A stretch of 64,000 nt of DNA from Setoptus koraiensis (taxonomy: Eukaryota; Arthropoda): the NCBI GenBank assembly GCA_048013815.1, contig CM106586.1:10974001-11038000 (forward strand), read 5' to 3'. The translations under genes and the position numbers were made by a program. Of this stretch, positions 10,477 to 23,970 are shown piece by piece. The notes under the pieces were generated by a model. It did no database searches. It was not told where the DNA came from and worked only from the letters and a program-made list of their open reading frames with translations. Numbering within the stretch: position 1 is the stretch's first letter; each line of letters begins with the position of its first letter.

Positions 10477-13400
10477 TTGCCGGCGCTGCCCAGGGCCATT
10501 GCGAGTGTTGGCTTGCGGAGTGCGCCGCTGCGGGCCGAGCTCGCCAGTCGCAGCATCTCAGAGGCTCTGAGATGCTGCAGCTTTTGCGAGTGTGAGAGCA
10601 ACGATGACATCGTCGGCTGGCCAGATGAAATATCGTCGTCGGCATGCAAACAATCCGCTGGCCGGCCAAGCGAAACCGGCCGCCGAAAGTGGCCGCCGAC
10701 CGACGGGAATGGCCCGCGAGAAACTCTCACCTGTCTGTGACTCTCGCTGTCGCTGGCTCTCACCGGCGCTCACTCTCGCTCGGTTTGTTTGTGTCTGGGC
10801 GCCGCGGCGCGGCGCAAAGCTGCACTGTGCCACAGGTGCGACGGTCGAGACGGGTTAAACGGGCAAGACGGGTTAGACGGGTGAGACGGGTGGCTCGGGC
10901 AATGGACGAGCACGGCGATGCGGCGCGGAGTCGGCCGAGATTGTCGCGAGATTGTCGCGCCGATGGCTGCGGGCAACGATCGGCCAGTGCGCCAGCGACG
11001 GCCGCAAAATGTGCGAAAATCTGAGCCGGTGTCACTTGTTTGCCGGCCCGTTCGCCGGCCCGCTTGCCGGCGACCCGCCGAGACAGAGCGCCCGCCGCTT
11101 GACAGGCGCCGGCCCGGCCACAATTGCGACAGCCCAACAGCGACAAATGGCAAGCGACTCCGGGGCGACCCTTGGCGGCGGGCACGGCCAGAGAGCCAAT
11201 ATACGGCCAACGATTTAAGGCGATATACGGCCAACGATTTGCGGCGATTTCATAACGATTTGAGGCAATATATGGCAAATATCGTCGATCACATCGGCTG
11301 TATTTGTATTTGTATTGGTGCGTCGGCTCGCAACAATACACTGTTGGCTGCTGGCCAGTTGGCACCGATCGTCGGACGGCAACAATTTACGATTTATCAT
11401 AAATTATCCGGCGGCGCCGGTTATTATGTAACAGTGGCCACTATAACTCACAATCTGTATTACAGACTCTGTAAGCGCCGCCGAGTCGCCGGCCGTGTGA
11501 GAGTGCCAAATGTGCCAATGTGCCAAATATGGCGCGCTGTGGGCCCTCGTTGCTCACCTGGCCGCCGTGGGTCGCTGGCGGTGTCACGCCGGCCAGGTGA
11601 GCCGAGTGGCCGGTATGCCTCTCACAGTTGGCTAGTTGTGTGAAGTTATCGCATGAATAGCGGCCAATAGGCCAATAGGCGCCAGCGAGCCAAACATGAT
11701 AAACGTGTGATAAAACAACGGCCGGCAAGGGGATAATTTTGCACTATTATAAATTTATATCTATTTGCAATATGCGTTTGTGTTGCTGCCAGATATTCGC
11801 TTGCGTTGCGTTCGGACGCCGCTGCCACCGCGCCGTATGGCGGCGGTGCGCCCATCCAAGTCGAGACCGTCGAGACCGTCGAGACCATCGGGTCTGTTGA
11901 AACTATTGAAACCGACTATTGAATCGCGACTATCGAGGCTGTTGAAACCATCGCGACTATCGAGGCTGTTGAAACCATCGAGACTGTTGATAGTCTCAAT
12001 TCGAGACTCTCGAGCGGCAAAGTGGCTCTCGAGCCGGCCAACAGGTGAGCGTCGTAATTAGCTGCATAATCACGGCGACTGGAGCGCCGGTGGCCGGCAA
12101 CGCTTGGCGGCCGGCGCTCCGGCGAGTTGCGTCACACAGCGGCCAGCGCACCGTTGGCTTGAATGGTGCCCGGCGCAATCAATGTTGCAATCGGGCGCCA
12201 TTCAAGCCGCCGCCAAAGCACCGGCCCGGTGCAAATGGCGGCAGCTGCCGCCGGCGTGACACTGCCGACGCCAGCCCGGTCTATGGACAATAACATGCCT
12301 ATGGACACCAACATAATGCAGCAACATACACAACACAAATTATGTTACATAATGCTCATAGAGCGGGCTGCAACAGGTTGCCGCCGTCGTTTGCCGGCGC
12401 TCGTTTGTGCAAGATCCGCTGAGCAAACTTATCATTCATTTGCAATTCGTTGCTTTGTCAGCCTGGGAGCTTGTGAGAGTTTGTGAGAGCGCTCGCCCGC
12501 CGCTCGCTTGTCGGCCGCTCGCCTGCCCGCCGCTCGCTCGTCGGCCGCTCGCTTGTCGGCGGGCCGGCCGGCTAGTTGGTCGGCGGGCCGGCCGGTCGGT
12601 CGCGCAGCGGAGAGTCGGAGTGTCGGGCAGTCGGAGAGTCGGGCACGGCGAGCGAGAGCGATAATTAGGAAGAGTCGGCACTAATTGGCAGCCCTTTTGC
12701 TCGCCGTCGTGCCGGCGCCGCCACTCGCCGCTGCAAGTGATACAAGCGGCGCTAGCTCCGAAAACAAGGCGCTCCGTTCCGGCGCCGCCGCTTTGTTTGC
12801 AGTTTGCCGTTAGCGCCAGCGACGCCAAACAACGGCGAAGTGACGCCAAAACAACGGCGAAACAACGCCAAAATGACGCCAAAACAACGGAAAAATAACG
12901 GAAAACAACGGCGAGACAACGGCCAAGTGATCGGCAACAGTTGCGACTCACTCTGTCCCGGCTGTGACCGGCGCAACGCAAATAGCAACAGTTGCGCAAC
13001 ACAAACACACTTATCTATCCAAGATTTATTGCGCAATATTGTGCGATATTGTGCTGCTGCGTTGCGAAATCGAGTCGAGTTTTGTGGCGCAACGCCGCAA
13101 ACATTCTAGCAAGCGAGCCGATGGGCCGACGAGCCGGCCAACAACGACGGCGCACAACTGACGGCGAACGGTCCGGCGCTTTGTCACGCTTTGCGAGCGC
13201 CCGTTTGCCCGCTCTCGGCGGGCCGGCTCTCAATTTGGCCGGTTCTCAAGAGCGCACAAGCAACAGGTTCCCACTGGCTAACTAACTGCAATTGTTTGCG
13301 TTAGGTAATAGCGCCGGCTAATAGCGCCATTGGCCGAGCGGCGTCGCTCGAGCGCCCACTTGATGGCGCCGACGGCCACCGTAGCCAGTCGCCAATCGCC

Positions 13401-13528
13401 AGTTACGTAACCCTGACAGCCTGTCAGTGACAGGTGCAGTGGGCATCGCCAGCGATGTCCGCAAGCAAGCGCGATGATCGCGCACAAACAACCGATGAAC
13501 TTTAGCCTCGCTTGCTCAAATCGGCCAG

Positions 13529-13576
13529 CTCACCTGAGCTCACCTGAGCTCACCTGAGCTCGCCTGTGCGCGCCTG
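13529..13576. repeat. 10-bp array of CACCTG/CGCCTG boxes
   Basis: AGCTCACCTG is repeated in strict 10-bp register. CACCTG lies at 13531, 13541 and 13551, followed by CGCCTG at 13561 and 13571. Confidence 0.95.
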
Positions 13577-14603
13577 TAACGGGTTACCTGTCGGCGTAAC
13601 AGTGTCGGCGTAACAGTGTTGGCGTCGCAGTGCTGTCCGGCGTAACAGTGTTACGTGTGCGCCGGTCGCAATGGCCAGTGTGCGGTATGCGATGCGGCCG
13701 GCGTGCGATATGCGGCGCGGCCAGTGGCAGCGACCAGAGCGGGAAATGAATTTTTCATGAGCGCCATTCCCGCACGGCGCAAATGGCCGTGGGGCCCGCT
13801 CGTAATGAGCTAATTGCTCAAGCCGTTGTTGTTGTTGTTTCTGTTGTTGTTTCTGTTGTCCGATGTCTGTTGTCGTTGTTGTTGTTGTTGTTGTTTCTGC
13901 TGTTGTTTCTGTTGCCCGATGTCTGTTGTCGTTGTTGTTGCCGTTGTCTGCGAGCAAGGCATCGATTTAATTTTAATCCCAACAACGGCCAGTGATATTG
14001 ACCGAAAACAAGCGGCCAGACGGCACCGAAATCGTGCCATGGACACTATGAGTTCGCCATTCGCCCTTCTCACGTCGAGAACTGGCTGGCCGGCCGGCCG
14101 GCCAACGAGAAGGGCGATTCACGCAACCTGTTGCCTGTTGCCCAGTCACTTACAACTTGTTAAGTGTAAGTTACAAGTGAGCAACGTGAATGGGCAACTC
14201 GTTTCAGCATCTCGTTTGGCGTCTCGAAAGTCTCGAGACAGGCCGGCAACGACGGGCAACGGTCAGTTAGTTAGTTAGTTGGGCCGCATCATGGTTGCGC
14301 AACCGTCTCATCGCATTTCGCTCATTAATCCCTGGCGAAACATTACAAATCTCGGCAGCGCGCAGCAATATTATATTGAGAAGAATATTAATTGCAACAT
14401 TTAATAATCTTGTCCGTCGCTCGCTCGCTCGCCCTCTTTAGCCGGCTCTTTAGTGAGCTGGCTGCACGGCGCTCACTAATAGGCTAATGGGCCAACAGGC
14501 TAACAGCAAGCTCGCCGGCTAATAGACTAATCGACGACCCATCTCTCTAATTACGATTGCGCGACTCAGCAGCAGCATCACCATCAGCTGCATCATCATC
14601 GGC

Positions 14604-14743
14604 AGCATCAGCTGTTTTTGGCAGGTCGGCCGCATCAGCTGTTTTTGGCAAGTGGCCGCATCAGCTGTCTTTGGCAGGTCGGCGGCATCAGCTGTTTTTG
14701 GCAAGTGGCCGCATCAACAGCATCAGCTGTTTTGGGCGAGTGG
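14604..14743. repeat. Two-type higher-order repeat (A-B-A-B) of 26-27 bp units
   Basis: Units begin GCATCAGCTGTTTTTGGCA and end alternately GGTCGGCC (type A, about 27 bp) and AGTGGCC (type B, 26 bp), in the order A-B-A-B, followed by a diverged copy. Each carries a CAGCTG E-box. The alternation implies duplication of an A+B dimer of about 53 bp. Confidence 0.9.
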
Positions 14744-15537
14744 ATGGTCGCTGGCACTAGGGCGACGGGCCGATAGAGCGATAGGCCGATAGGCCGATAG
14801 GCCGATAGAAAGTGCCAAACTAAAAGTTGCAACACCAACCAGTCGCCAACTAACTTTCGAGTCAGCTGACCAACTTTTGAGAGCTCGTCGTCGTCGTTGT
14901 GAGCTGCTGAATAGGGCTGCTGATTATATAATGTTGATGGCTCATTATATCTACAATGTTAGTGGTTGCATAATAAACATATATATTACGTAATACATAA
15001 TATATTGCATACTACATAATATATTACATACTACATGATATATTACTGAGTGTTGTTGTTGCTGCTTCAACCAATTTCAGCAGGCAACATTCGAGCCCGA
15101 CGGTGCTGAGTGACGGTGTGCGCTAAATTAGCCCACATCGACAGCTGATTGGTTGACGGGGCGACTCGGCGAGTCGAATAAAGCATTACTTGTGTGTTGT
15201 TATGTAACTGTTTGTTTGCGAGCTTGTTTGTTGGCGCCAGCGCAATTTGTCTGACAGTTGTTACATCGTGACAGTGATACATCGTCTGATATTGCCATAG
15301 ACGGGCCATGATACGGCCGAGCCGTGGCTGTGAATATCACTCGACTGGCTCGCTCAAATGGCCCGATCGAGCCATTTGAGCGCCCCAACGGCCGGCCAAC
15401 AAATACAGGCTCCGTATTACTGACTGTGTATTACAGAGTCTGTATTTCAGAGGAAGCGATAATGTGACTCACATTATGTGAGCGATAAATAAAATAAATT
15501 TGTAAAATTTGAAAAGCTAATGAGCGCGCGCGCGCAA

Positions 15538-15690
15538 TTTACTTTTTGCTTTTCTCTTTTCACTTTTTGCCTTTCTCCTCTACTTTTCACTTTTCTCTTT
15601 TCCCCTTTACTTTTCTCTTTTCTCCTTTACTTTTCACTTTTCTCTCTCGCTTGCCACTTTTCACTTTTCAGTGAAAAGTTTTCACTCTTT
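15538..15690. repeat. Polypyrimidine tract of TTTTCTCTTTTCACTTTT type
   Basis: About 130 bp almost entirely C and T on the plus strand, made of CTTTTCACTTTTCTCTTTT-like blocks. It ends in a small inverted repeat (CTTTTCACTTTTCA then GTGAAAAG at about 15656-15680). It may form triplex DNA and would act as a strong polypyrimidine tract if transcribed rightward. Confidence 0.85.
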
Positions 15691-16049
15691 ACCAAACTTT
15701 TACCTAGTGGCCGCCAAGCGGCTCTGGCGAGCATTTGGCATGTGCAACGGGGCGAGCTGTAACGGTTATCGCGGCTGTAACAAGCGCAATAAGCGCAGAT
15801 AAAGAGCAGTGAGCGGTTGTAATTGTGAGCCCGATTGCGCAACAGCACAGGTGACCTATAGAGGCGACGCAAGGCGACTCGTCACCAGTCAGCTGGCTGG
15901 CAGACGGGCAACAGGTAATTTAAGCCCGTGCCTGGTGTAAATAGATAGCTGACAGTTGGACACTTGGACAGCTGAGCGCTGTCTCGAAAGCGGTCCCAAG
16001 GCATGACAGCCCTCGAGCGTTACATCATCATGCCATGCTTATCCAGTTT

Positions 16050-16050
<1 letters not shown>

Positions 16051-16086
<36 letters not shown>
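16051..16086. repeat. GT dinucleotide repeat (18 units)
   Basis: An uninterrupted GT tract of about 36 bp. TATA-rich DNA follows at 16105-16205. Confidence 0.95.
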
Positions 16087-16089
<3 letters not shown>

Positions 16090-16962
16090 CCCGGCCCTGT
16101 GACGGGATATTTATCTGTATATTATGTATATACACACATATAAACAGATATACGGCGGGCGAGCGGGCGAAATATCAACATGAGCATTTATATATATCAA
16201 TTTATATCTGGCCAATGCGAGTTACACAGTTACATAACACAGCCATGAGATATGCCAGCGAATTAAATGATAAATCAAATTATTTCTCCTTGTCTCGGCT
16301 CGAGACTCGACACTCGAGTGTGTGTGTGTGGGTCTGGCTTGGCGAGTCGCAAATTGCCAGGGCCGATCGGTGGCAACTGTTAATCACTGGCCCTAATAAC
16401 GCTAATAGATTGCGTTTAGTGCCAATGGAGCCGTTGGCATTCAACGTCGCTCACAATATCACAAATTGCGAATCACAAATAACTAGATCATCATCATTAG
16501 CCATTTAAGCGCTTGCTATTGCATAACCGTTATTTGTGTCATGTAATATTACGCAATAGTGTGCTGAAGCTGCCAATCACATCGACCTGCCAGGTATTAG
16601 CCAGCTGGACAGACAGACGGACGGACGGACGGACAGACGGACGGACAGACCGAGTTTCAAACAAAAATTCAAACAATGTTTGAACATTGTGCGAGTGTGT
16701 GTGCGTTAAGCATGTTATTATGCCTAGGTGGATCATGTTATTACATAACTCACTCTTGCTATGTCTCAATATGTCTACCTGTTGTTGTTGCGCTTGTTCA
16801 CTCGCTCAGCTAACTTGCAGCTAACTGGCAGCTAACGGAGTCTCGCCGCCAACAGCGACACACGGACACTGTTAACGGCCAACATGTAAAGTTGGCGCGT
16901 CACACAGTGTGTCTCTGTTGAATTCCGAGAGAGGAAACAATTTTCATTTACGACGACGAGCA

Positions 16963-17023
16963 CAGGCGAATGCAACAGGTGAGCACAGCAACAGGTGAAT
17001 GCAACAGGTGAATGCAACAGGTG
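16963..17023. repeat. Cluster of CAGGTG boxes spaced 13-16 bp
   Basis: CAGGCG at 16963, then CAGGTG at 16976, 16992, 17005 and 17018, in the context GCAACAGGTGAATGCAACAGG. Spacings are 13, 16, 13 and 13 bp. Confidence 0.9.
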
Positions 17024-18170
17024 AGCACAGCAACAAGTTAATAAGCGGCTTGCATCATTGTCAGTCAGTCAGTGAGTGTGTGGAGCAAATTTGAAAAATA
17101 ATAATTGATTTTACATTTGATTTGCTCATGCAGTTGCGCAACCCGTTGCAGGCCGGCCAAACAAGCATATCATCATCGTCTCGTCGTCGTCGTTGTTGAT
17201 GTTGTTGTTGCTGTTGTGTTGTTGTTGTGCTGTTGTTGTTGTGTTGTTGTTGTTGTGTTGTTGTGTTGTTGTTGCTGCTGCTGTTGTTGTGCCGCGTTTC
17301 CGTCAGGCTGGATGTGGACGTCACAGCGGCAACGACGGCGACAACCGTTGGCGGTCAAGCGCTCTTGTTTTCTGGCCGCGCGCCGCGGCCGATTTGTAAT
17401 TTGTTGTGACTGTTTGACTGCACTCTCGCTCGGCGACGTTCGCATGCTCGGGCCGCATCCAAGTGCCCGCCGCATCCAAATGCCCAACACAAACAGGGCA
17501 TAAGCAGCCGGATAAACGCGATGCGATCCATTGATCGGGTCGCCATTCATGCGCCGAGCCAGCGCGCTCGCCTAAACGATCTCGCCAAAAGCGCATGACG
17601 CCAGCTTTGCAGCCACTTTTGTCTGGCCACTTTTGCTATGGGCACGCTTTAAATGGCGCGCATTGTTATCAATCATTTGGTCGCGCTTAATTCGCCGACC
17701 CGAGCTTTCCGCCGGACAAAGCGGCTCGGGCCGAGGCGGCCGCAAGCGGCGCAGTTGGCCGGCCGTTGTAAGTGGGCCGCCTCGACACACAAATGCTTTC
17801 AGTTCGAGTGCTCATGCGTTTTGGCCGATTTGTAGTTGTTGTTGGCCAAGACAAATCAGACAGGTAGAGATTTTCAACTATTCAATTGCCAGTTGAAACA
17901 ACACTTTTGTTTGGTCGCCATTCGGGCAACCAGTTGGCCGGTCGCCGTCGGCTCGCCAGCGGCCGGCCGGCCGGCGCTTCCGAGGGCCGCTAGTGGCCGG
18001 CGCGCTCATAAATATTCATCTCAGATGCAACATTGTCAGCACAATTGCGGGTTACCCGACGCCGCTCGGCCGATGTGGCGAGCCGCGATGAATGCGGCTC
18101 GCCCGATCGGGCCAGCGGCGTCGGTTATCGCGGCGCCATCTCCCCGCCAGCCGGCCGAGCCATGAGGGCC

Positions 18171-19090
18171 GCAATTAAAGATCCGCACTGAAATTAAATT
18201 GGCGCACAATTGCGCCGCCTAATCCGTCCGACGGCGACGACATTCGCTCGGCCGGCTCTCGCCTGGCCGTTATCTCGACTCGCCGGGCGTCGGGCCGGCG
18301 CCGAGGCTCGCGAGCGCTGTCAGGCGGACGCGATATCTTTCATTTGATATCGTACGAGCGGCCGGCGAACGCAATTGCGAGTTTATAAATATCCAAATCT
18401 AAACGATCGGATATATACAAATGTTGCTGCACAGGCCGAGCTGTTATGACATGCGCAGCCACAATATTAATGTGATATTACGTAATAATGAATGAAACGG
18501 GAAATGAACTATCAGCAACAAACGACTGGCTGCAGCGAGCGCAAACAAAGCGCCAGATTAAGCGCAAGTGATTCATTTCGGCTCGCCGGTGCCAGCACGA
18601 ACAGATAATAAATAAATAATAAACGCATAGATTCGGCGGATAAATAAACGGCGGGACAGATGCATCGCGGCGCGCATTATCTCGGATAATTTATCTGGCC
18701 GGCGGCGTCTGCGGGCCCGGCGCACTTGTCGCTGGACCCGCGCTTGCCCGTTGGCTCATTCGTTGGCGAGTCGGCGCGGTTTATGTGTCCATAAAGAGAG
18801 GCTAATTACGCCGCCGCGGAGCGGGCCCGACGTCAGCGGCTCGCTAACGAGCCGGCGAGCGAGCTAATTAATTGTTTGCAGATTATGAGCGAGAGCGGCC
18901 AGGCGTCGATGATTTCGGGCATTACCGGGCATTATCGGGCGGCGCGGCTTTGCCGCGTCCGGCGCGCCGCCGCCCGATCGGGCGGCCATCGGATTAGCGC
19001 TGAACCGGACGAGCGATGACGGGCCATCGACGGGCGCCGTCGCGCCGAGCGAAACCGCCGACCGATTACAATTGGCGAGCTGGCGAGCGG
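18171..19090. other. Repeat-poor noncoding segment with AT-rich homeodomain-like motifs
   Basis: This stretch of the GC-rich block lacks obvious tandem arrays and lacks any convincing open frame. It carries scattered AT-rich words (ATAAATAAATAATAAA near 18610, GGATAATTTATCTGG near 18686, TTTATGTGTCCATAAA near 18780, GCTAATTAATTG near 18862) in GC-rich surroundings. Such a mosaic would suit an enhancer, but that is an inference from motif content only. Confidence 0.4.
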
Positions 19091-20654
19091 CCTACCGCCG
19101 AACCGCCGAACCGCCGAACCGCGGGAAACGCGATAAACGCTGAACGATAAACGCCGAACGATAAACGGCCAACGATAAATGGCTAAATGATAAATGGCCT
19201 CGGCGTGCGCGGATTAGCGGCCGATCGGATCGCGCCGGAGTGCGGAGTCCGCAATTGGCAGCGGATGAACGCCGCCAATTGCGCACTCTTGCTCGCAAAT
19301 GCGGAGCGAGTCCAATTGAAATAGAATCGAACAGGCTCTAAATAGGCACGCTTAGCCGACTGAGTCATTGGGGTTAATTATGGCGTCGCCCGGCTTGCCC
19401 GTTGCGCCGGCCGGCCGCGATTCGACGGGCCGCCGAATCGGAGCGGATAATGGCAATAATTGAAGAGACGGCCTCGGCGTCGCTCGCCTCGTTGCGCTCG
19501 TCTGCCGGGCCTAATCTGGCCGTGTAATCTGGCGGCTCTGGCCGATGTGGCCGCTCTGGCCGCAAACGTCGATCCGTGATCGCCCTCGAGATCGACGGCG
19601 AGCGCCCCCATCCGCGCCACTCGCGCCGTTTTCGCCACTTGCGCTCGAGAATCGCCAAATAAAGGATTATCGGGTTCACACTCTCGTCTGCGGCGGCGGC
19701 TGTTTGCGTCGGCGGCTGTCGCCGGGTTTAGCGCGCCGCAACAACCCGATGACGGCCAGAGCGGACGCGCGGACAAGCGCGAACAGTCGGCGATAAACAC
19801 ACATGATTAACATGGCGAGCCAATTGCGCGGCTCCGGTGGTCGATTGCGTCACGATCGCCTGTTGTTGGCCGCGTTTGGCGCCAAACAGGGCCAACAGGT
19901 GATGATGACCGATTACGAGTGGCAACGAGTGTCGGTCGCCTCCGCGCCGGCCCGCTCTCGTCGCGTCGGGCCGGCCAACGCGACGAGAGCGGGCCGGCCG
20001 ACGCGAAGAGCGCGGGCCGGCCGAGCGAATGCCGGCAACATCCGCGCCACAACAACGGCAGCAACAATTATAAACAAACAAAGCACGACGATGATTGCGC
20101 AATCACAACAACACTGACGCCAACTAGACCGGCCACCAGTTGGCCTGTCGGTCGGCGGTTGCTCGGCGGTTGTTGGTTGTTGGCCGGTGGTTGTTGGCCG
20201 GTGGTTGGCCGGTGGTTGTTGGCTGTTGGCTGGCCGTTGCGCGGCGTCACGCTTCGCCGCCAGTGGCCGGCAGCTGTCAGACTGGCTCGGCGGGCCGGCG
20301 CCAAACGTGGGTGGTACGGCTGCTCGTGGGGTTGCGCAAGACGCAAGACGCAAGACAACAGCGAGCTCATATGAGCCGCTGATTGCGTAACCTCACCTGG
20401 TTTTGTTTTGCGTTGTTTGTGTGCGCAAACTGGCTCATTGCTGCCCATTCAATTTTCACTGGCCAGCGATCTATTATTATTGCTCAATATGTGGCTGCCT
20501 CATTAGTTGGCCGCTTCTTTGTTTCAAACATATCATTTAGCCAATATTTGCATAGATAACAATCTGAAAGTGTTGGCCAGATTTGCGCACTGCCACTGCA
20601 GACACAATGTGTTGCGATGCAACAGGTTGCTGGCTCGCCAACAGCGAAAGCACA

Positions 20655-20766
20655 ATAGCAATAATAATAGCGATAATAATAATAATAGTAATAGGAATAG
20701 CGATGGTAATAATAATAGTAATAGGAATAGCGATAGTAATAATAATAATAATAGCGATAGTAGTAG
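20655..20766. repeat. AAT-rich trinucleotide tract with a repeated GCGATRGTAATAATAATA block
   Basis: AATAAT triplets are interrupted by GCGATAG/GCGATGG, with a block of about 36 bp repeated (TAATAGGAATAGCGAT occurs twice). It opens Ile-rich, Asn-Ser-rich and Tyr-rich frames, none of which is a gene. Confidence 0.85.
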
Positions 20767-20980
20767 ATAATGGCAGTTGTGGCAGTGCGGTGATAATGGA
20801 TGGATTCGCGCATTCTTCGCCGTCGTTCGCGTCGCCGGCCAGACTCGTCAGCGACGCCAAGTCAGCCACTAATGATATGTAAATAAATCATTGATCATGA
20901 CTATGACACCGGCAACCTTGAGCCCGCAGAGACGCTCGCTGGCAGCGCAGCGACCCGCCAACGAGCGCCCGCCGTCTGAC

Positions 20981-21040
20981 GACCAGCGGGCCGGACTAAC
21001 GACCGGCGGGCCGGACTAACGACCGGCGGGCCGGACTAAC
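20981..21040. repeat. 20-bp tandem array, 3 units
   Basis: Three units of GACCGGCGGGCCGGACTAAC. The first has one substitution and the other two are identical. Confidence 0.95.
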
Positions 21041-23970
21041 GAGCCGACAAATGAAACAAATCGAGCCGACGCGCTCGTCTACGGCGCCTCCGCCGGCCGT
21101 TTGCATATTCGCCATTCGGCTCATGATTAATATTTTGCATTTAAGGCGTTCGTGTTCGTGAGCGCCGGCGCTCGCTCGTTGTTATTAGCGTTGGTATCAC
21201 TGTTGGCATTATTACTACTTGTATCATGAATATCGTTGTGCCGATATTCATAGTGCCGGGCCGGACCGCACAGCGATAGCCGCGCCAGTGCCGATACCAG
21301 TCGCGGTGCCCAGAGAAACAGCAGCGCCTCTGATGGCGCTTCGGCGACCGGGCCCCGCGACTCGAATTTGCGAGATCGCGACTCGAATTTGCGAAATCGC
21401 TGCTCGGATGTGCGATGCCGCGACTCGAATTCGGGCCGAATTTTGCTGGAAATCGCACATTCGCGACATTCAACTCGAATGATTCAAGAGGGAGGTTCGG
21501 ATCGGAACGGCGAGCCGCGAATCCGAGTCGTGAATCGCGAATTGGAGCCGAAATGACAACAGGAACGAGCGAGAGATCGGGCCTATTAGCGGTGCCATTA
21601 GTTTGGCATTATATCACGTCTATCTATCTTGAGTCTACGAGTGCATGTGTGTGCGGCGAGAAACGAGATAAGATCGCTTTCGGCTCGGATAAATGACGGT
21701 CGCCGCACGGGAAGGCAACATGGCAAGGCAGGGCGAAACGTAGGTGAGCGATGACGACGACAAGTGCAAGTGGCCGGCATCACGGCAAGGATAGCAGCTC
21801 ATTTTTTATGCGCCGCTTGATTTGATCTATTTAAATCAGCGCCAGCGAGACCGGCTGGCAGCCGCCAGCGCGAACGGGGATAAATAAAGCGAGCGCGGAT
21901 GAATAAGGCGAGCGCGGATAAATAAAGCGAGCGAGGCATAAATAAAGAGAGCACATAAATTTATCCGCCACCGTGCGAGTAACCGGTTTTGTGAGCCGAC
22001 GCAGCCGCTGGCACGAGCTTATCTGTCTCTTCGAATCACCTCAAGGTCTGCCCACCTGTTAGAGCCGATTCGGCCGCCAGCCGGGCTCGGCCGCGAACCG
22101 GGCCGCGCGCTCACAGTCGGCGAGAGCGACTTCCTTGCGAACGGCGCTCGTTCTTTTCGCGTTCTATTCGCGTTCTTTTCTCGCCCGTCGCCGGCTGGCG
22201 GCCGGCGGCCCGATCGGGCCGCAGATAGGGCCGCGGACGGAGCCGGCGATGGGGGAGATAATAACGAGCGAGCAATCGTTAACTGTCAGGCGAGTCGGCG
22301 GGCATAAATCAACAGCGAGACGGATCAACCGACAGCGATCTGGCCCGGCCCGCACGCGCAATCGCTCTCGCTGCGGCCGGCCCGGCGCGACACTCGCGCA
22401 CACTTACGCACGATTGCGGACGCTGACGGACGCTCGCGTCGGCGGCCCTGGCCGCGGGCCATGTCCGCGCGGGCATCGCCTTGACCGGCGGGCGCGCCCC
22501 GCGGGCCGGCCGCTCGATCGAGCCGATTGGATCGACGGCGATGCACAACTGACAACAATACCCGCGCTGGCTCGAGCCGGGCAGCCTTGTGCGGCCAGAC
22601 TCTCTGGCCGCCAGAGATAATTGCCAGATTGGTCGCGCTCGATCCGGCTGCGCGGACCGGGCGCCAATCGGCGCCACTGGCACACAATGGCCCATTGAAT
22701 CGCGGGCAAGCCCGCTCAGATTCAGCGGCTGAATGGCAGCCAGGAAGTGCGCTCATGAAAGGGATGCGGATCGCTCGGCGCTGACCGCGCGGCCCGGGCT
22801 GCGTGCGGCGATTGGCAGCGGGTCGGAGCGGCCGCGCCGAGCCAAAACAACGCCGGCCGCGCCGATTGGAGGGGCCGATTGGGGGGGGGCAGCACGGCGA
22901 GACGGGTTGTTTGTTTGCTGGCGGCCGGTCGTCAAGGTTGCCCGTCACCTTGACGGGCGGCGATGCGAGTGCAAATTAACGGTATCACAAGACGGCGGCC
23001 AGTGGCGTTAATTGCCGCAAGCGTGATTAATGAGTGCGCGCGTTCCAATCATTTCAGCCGTCTCAATTGATGTGGGCCCAGCGTGTCGGGCCGGTTTCGC
23101 TATTGTTTGTTGTTGCTGCTTGCGATAAGTGATCGCGGCCGTCGAGTGTCGGCCGCGCAGCCACCGGCCATGCAACGGACCGGTTGCCGGCAGCCGGTCA
23201 CTGCAAACCCGTTGCCCGTCGGCCGTCGCCCGCTGCCCGTCGCCTGCTGCCCGTCCCGTTGTCACGGGCCCGGCCAAACGAATGCGCAACCGGAGAGATG
23301 CGGACCTGACAGCACACGCCTGGCAAGCGCTGTTGCCTGTGCGCATTGTCGGGGTTAGCGGCTGTCGGGCGAGCCGCCGGCAGCGGGCCGGCCATCGGGA
23401 CGGTGCGCGTTTCGAGCTAATTAGCAATTAGCCATTCAATCGGTCACACAATTGGTTGAACAATCGATCATACTGTGTCTTTATTTGGCCGCTGATTTGC
23501 GAGTGCGGGTGCGGGCGTCTTGCGGCCGCGCGGTACCCGCAGCCGGCCGTTCGCGGCCTGTTTTGTGTGGCCACGCAAAACGCAACGGGCGCACGATGGG
23601 AGCGCATTCCAGGCCGGCATTTGTCTGATAAAATTCATCATTTTGACCGTCGGCACCAGTGGTCGACATTGGGCTTCGACTCGAAACTCTCGATCGACTC
23701 GAAACTCTCGATCGGCTCGAAACTCTCGAGTCACTCGAATCGAGTGCGACACTTGTTGAATCGGCTGTTGTTGCTGCCGTTGTTGTTGCTGTCGCTGTTG
23801 TTGTCGCCGTCGTTGTTGTTGTCGTTGCCGTTGTCGTTGTTGAATGAGGCTGATTGTTGGATGAGCAAGCGGCACTTGGCAGTCAAATTATCCGCGCGAC
23901 AACCCGGCCCAAGCACGCCCACACGGGCTAGCTCGCCATGGGTCATTGTGTGCATTGTCACTCGAGGCTG

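Larger units (their letters stand above)
9746..14000. other. GC-rich repeat-laden noncoding DNA, part 4
   Basis: No gene is supported. Besides the arrays listed separately, there is an ACAGTTTCGCGAGACAGTCG-type repeat at about 10265-10325, a GACGGGTTA repeat at 10850-10890, and a TATACGGCCAACGATTT repeat at 11200-11275. A CTATCGAGGCTGTTGAAACC-type repeat spans 11860-11995, CGCTCGCTTGTCGGC-type repeats span 12490-12600, an ACGCCAAAACAACGGCG-type repeat spans 12815-12925 and a GGCGTAACAGTGT repeat spans 13590-13652. GTTGTT/CTGTTG tracts lie at 13825-13940. Confidence 0.75.
14001..18170. other. Repeat-laden noncoding DNA, part 5
   Basis: No gene is supported. GTTA repeats lie at 14264-14280, a GATAGGCC decamer repeat at about 14775-14808, and AT-rich repeats with TTACGTAAT and ATATATTAC at 14980-15045. 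A GGAC/AGAC tetranucleotide tract lies at 16607-16650, and GTTGTT/GTTGTG tracts at about 17185-17292. The GC content is lower in 14900-16800 than on either side. Confidence 0.7.
19091..23000. other. GC-rich repeat-laden noncoding DNA, part 6
   Basis: No gene is supported. CCGCCGAAC is repeated at 19094-19120, and GAACGATAAACGCC-type units at 19141-19198. GGTGGTTGTTGGCC repeats lie at 20150-20235. A CGCGACTCGAATTTGCGA repeat of about 22 bp lies at 21357-21430. A GATAAATAAAGCGAGCGCG repeat of about 22 bp lies at 21876-21960. Confidence 0.75.
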
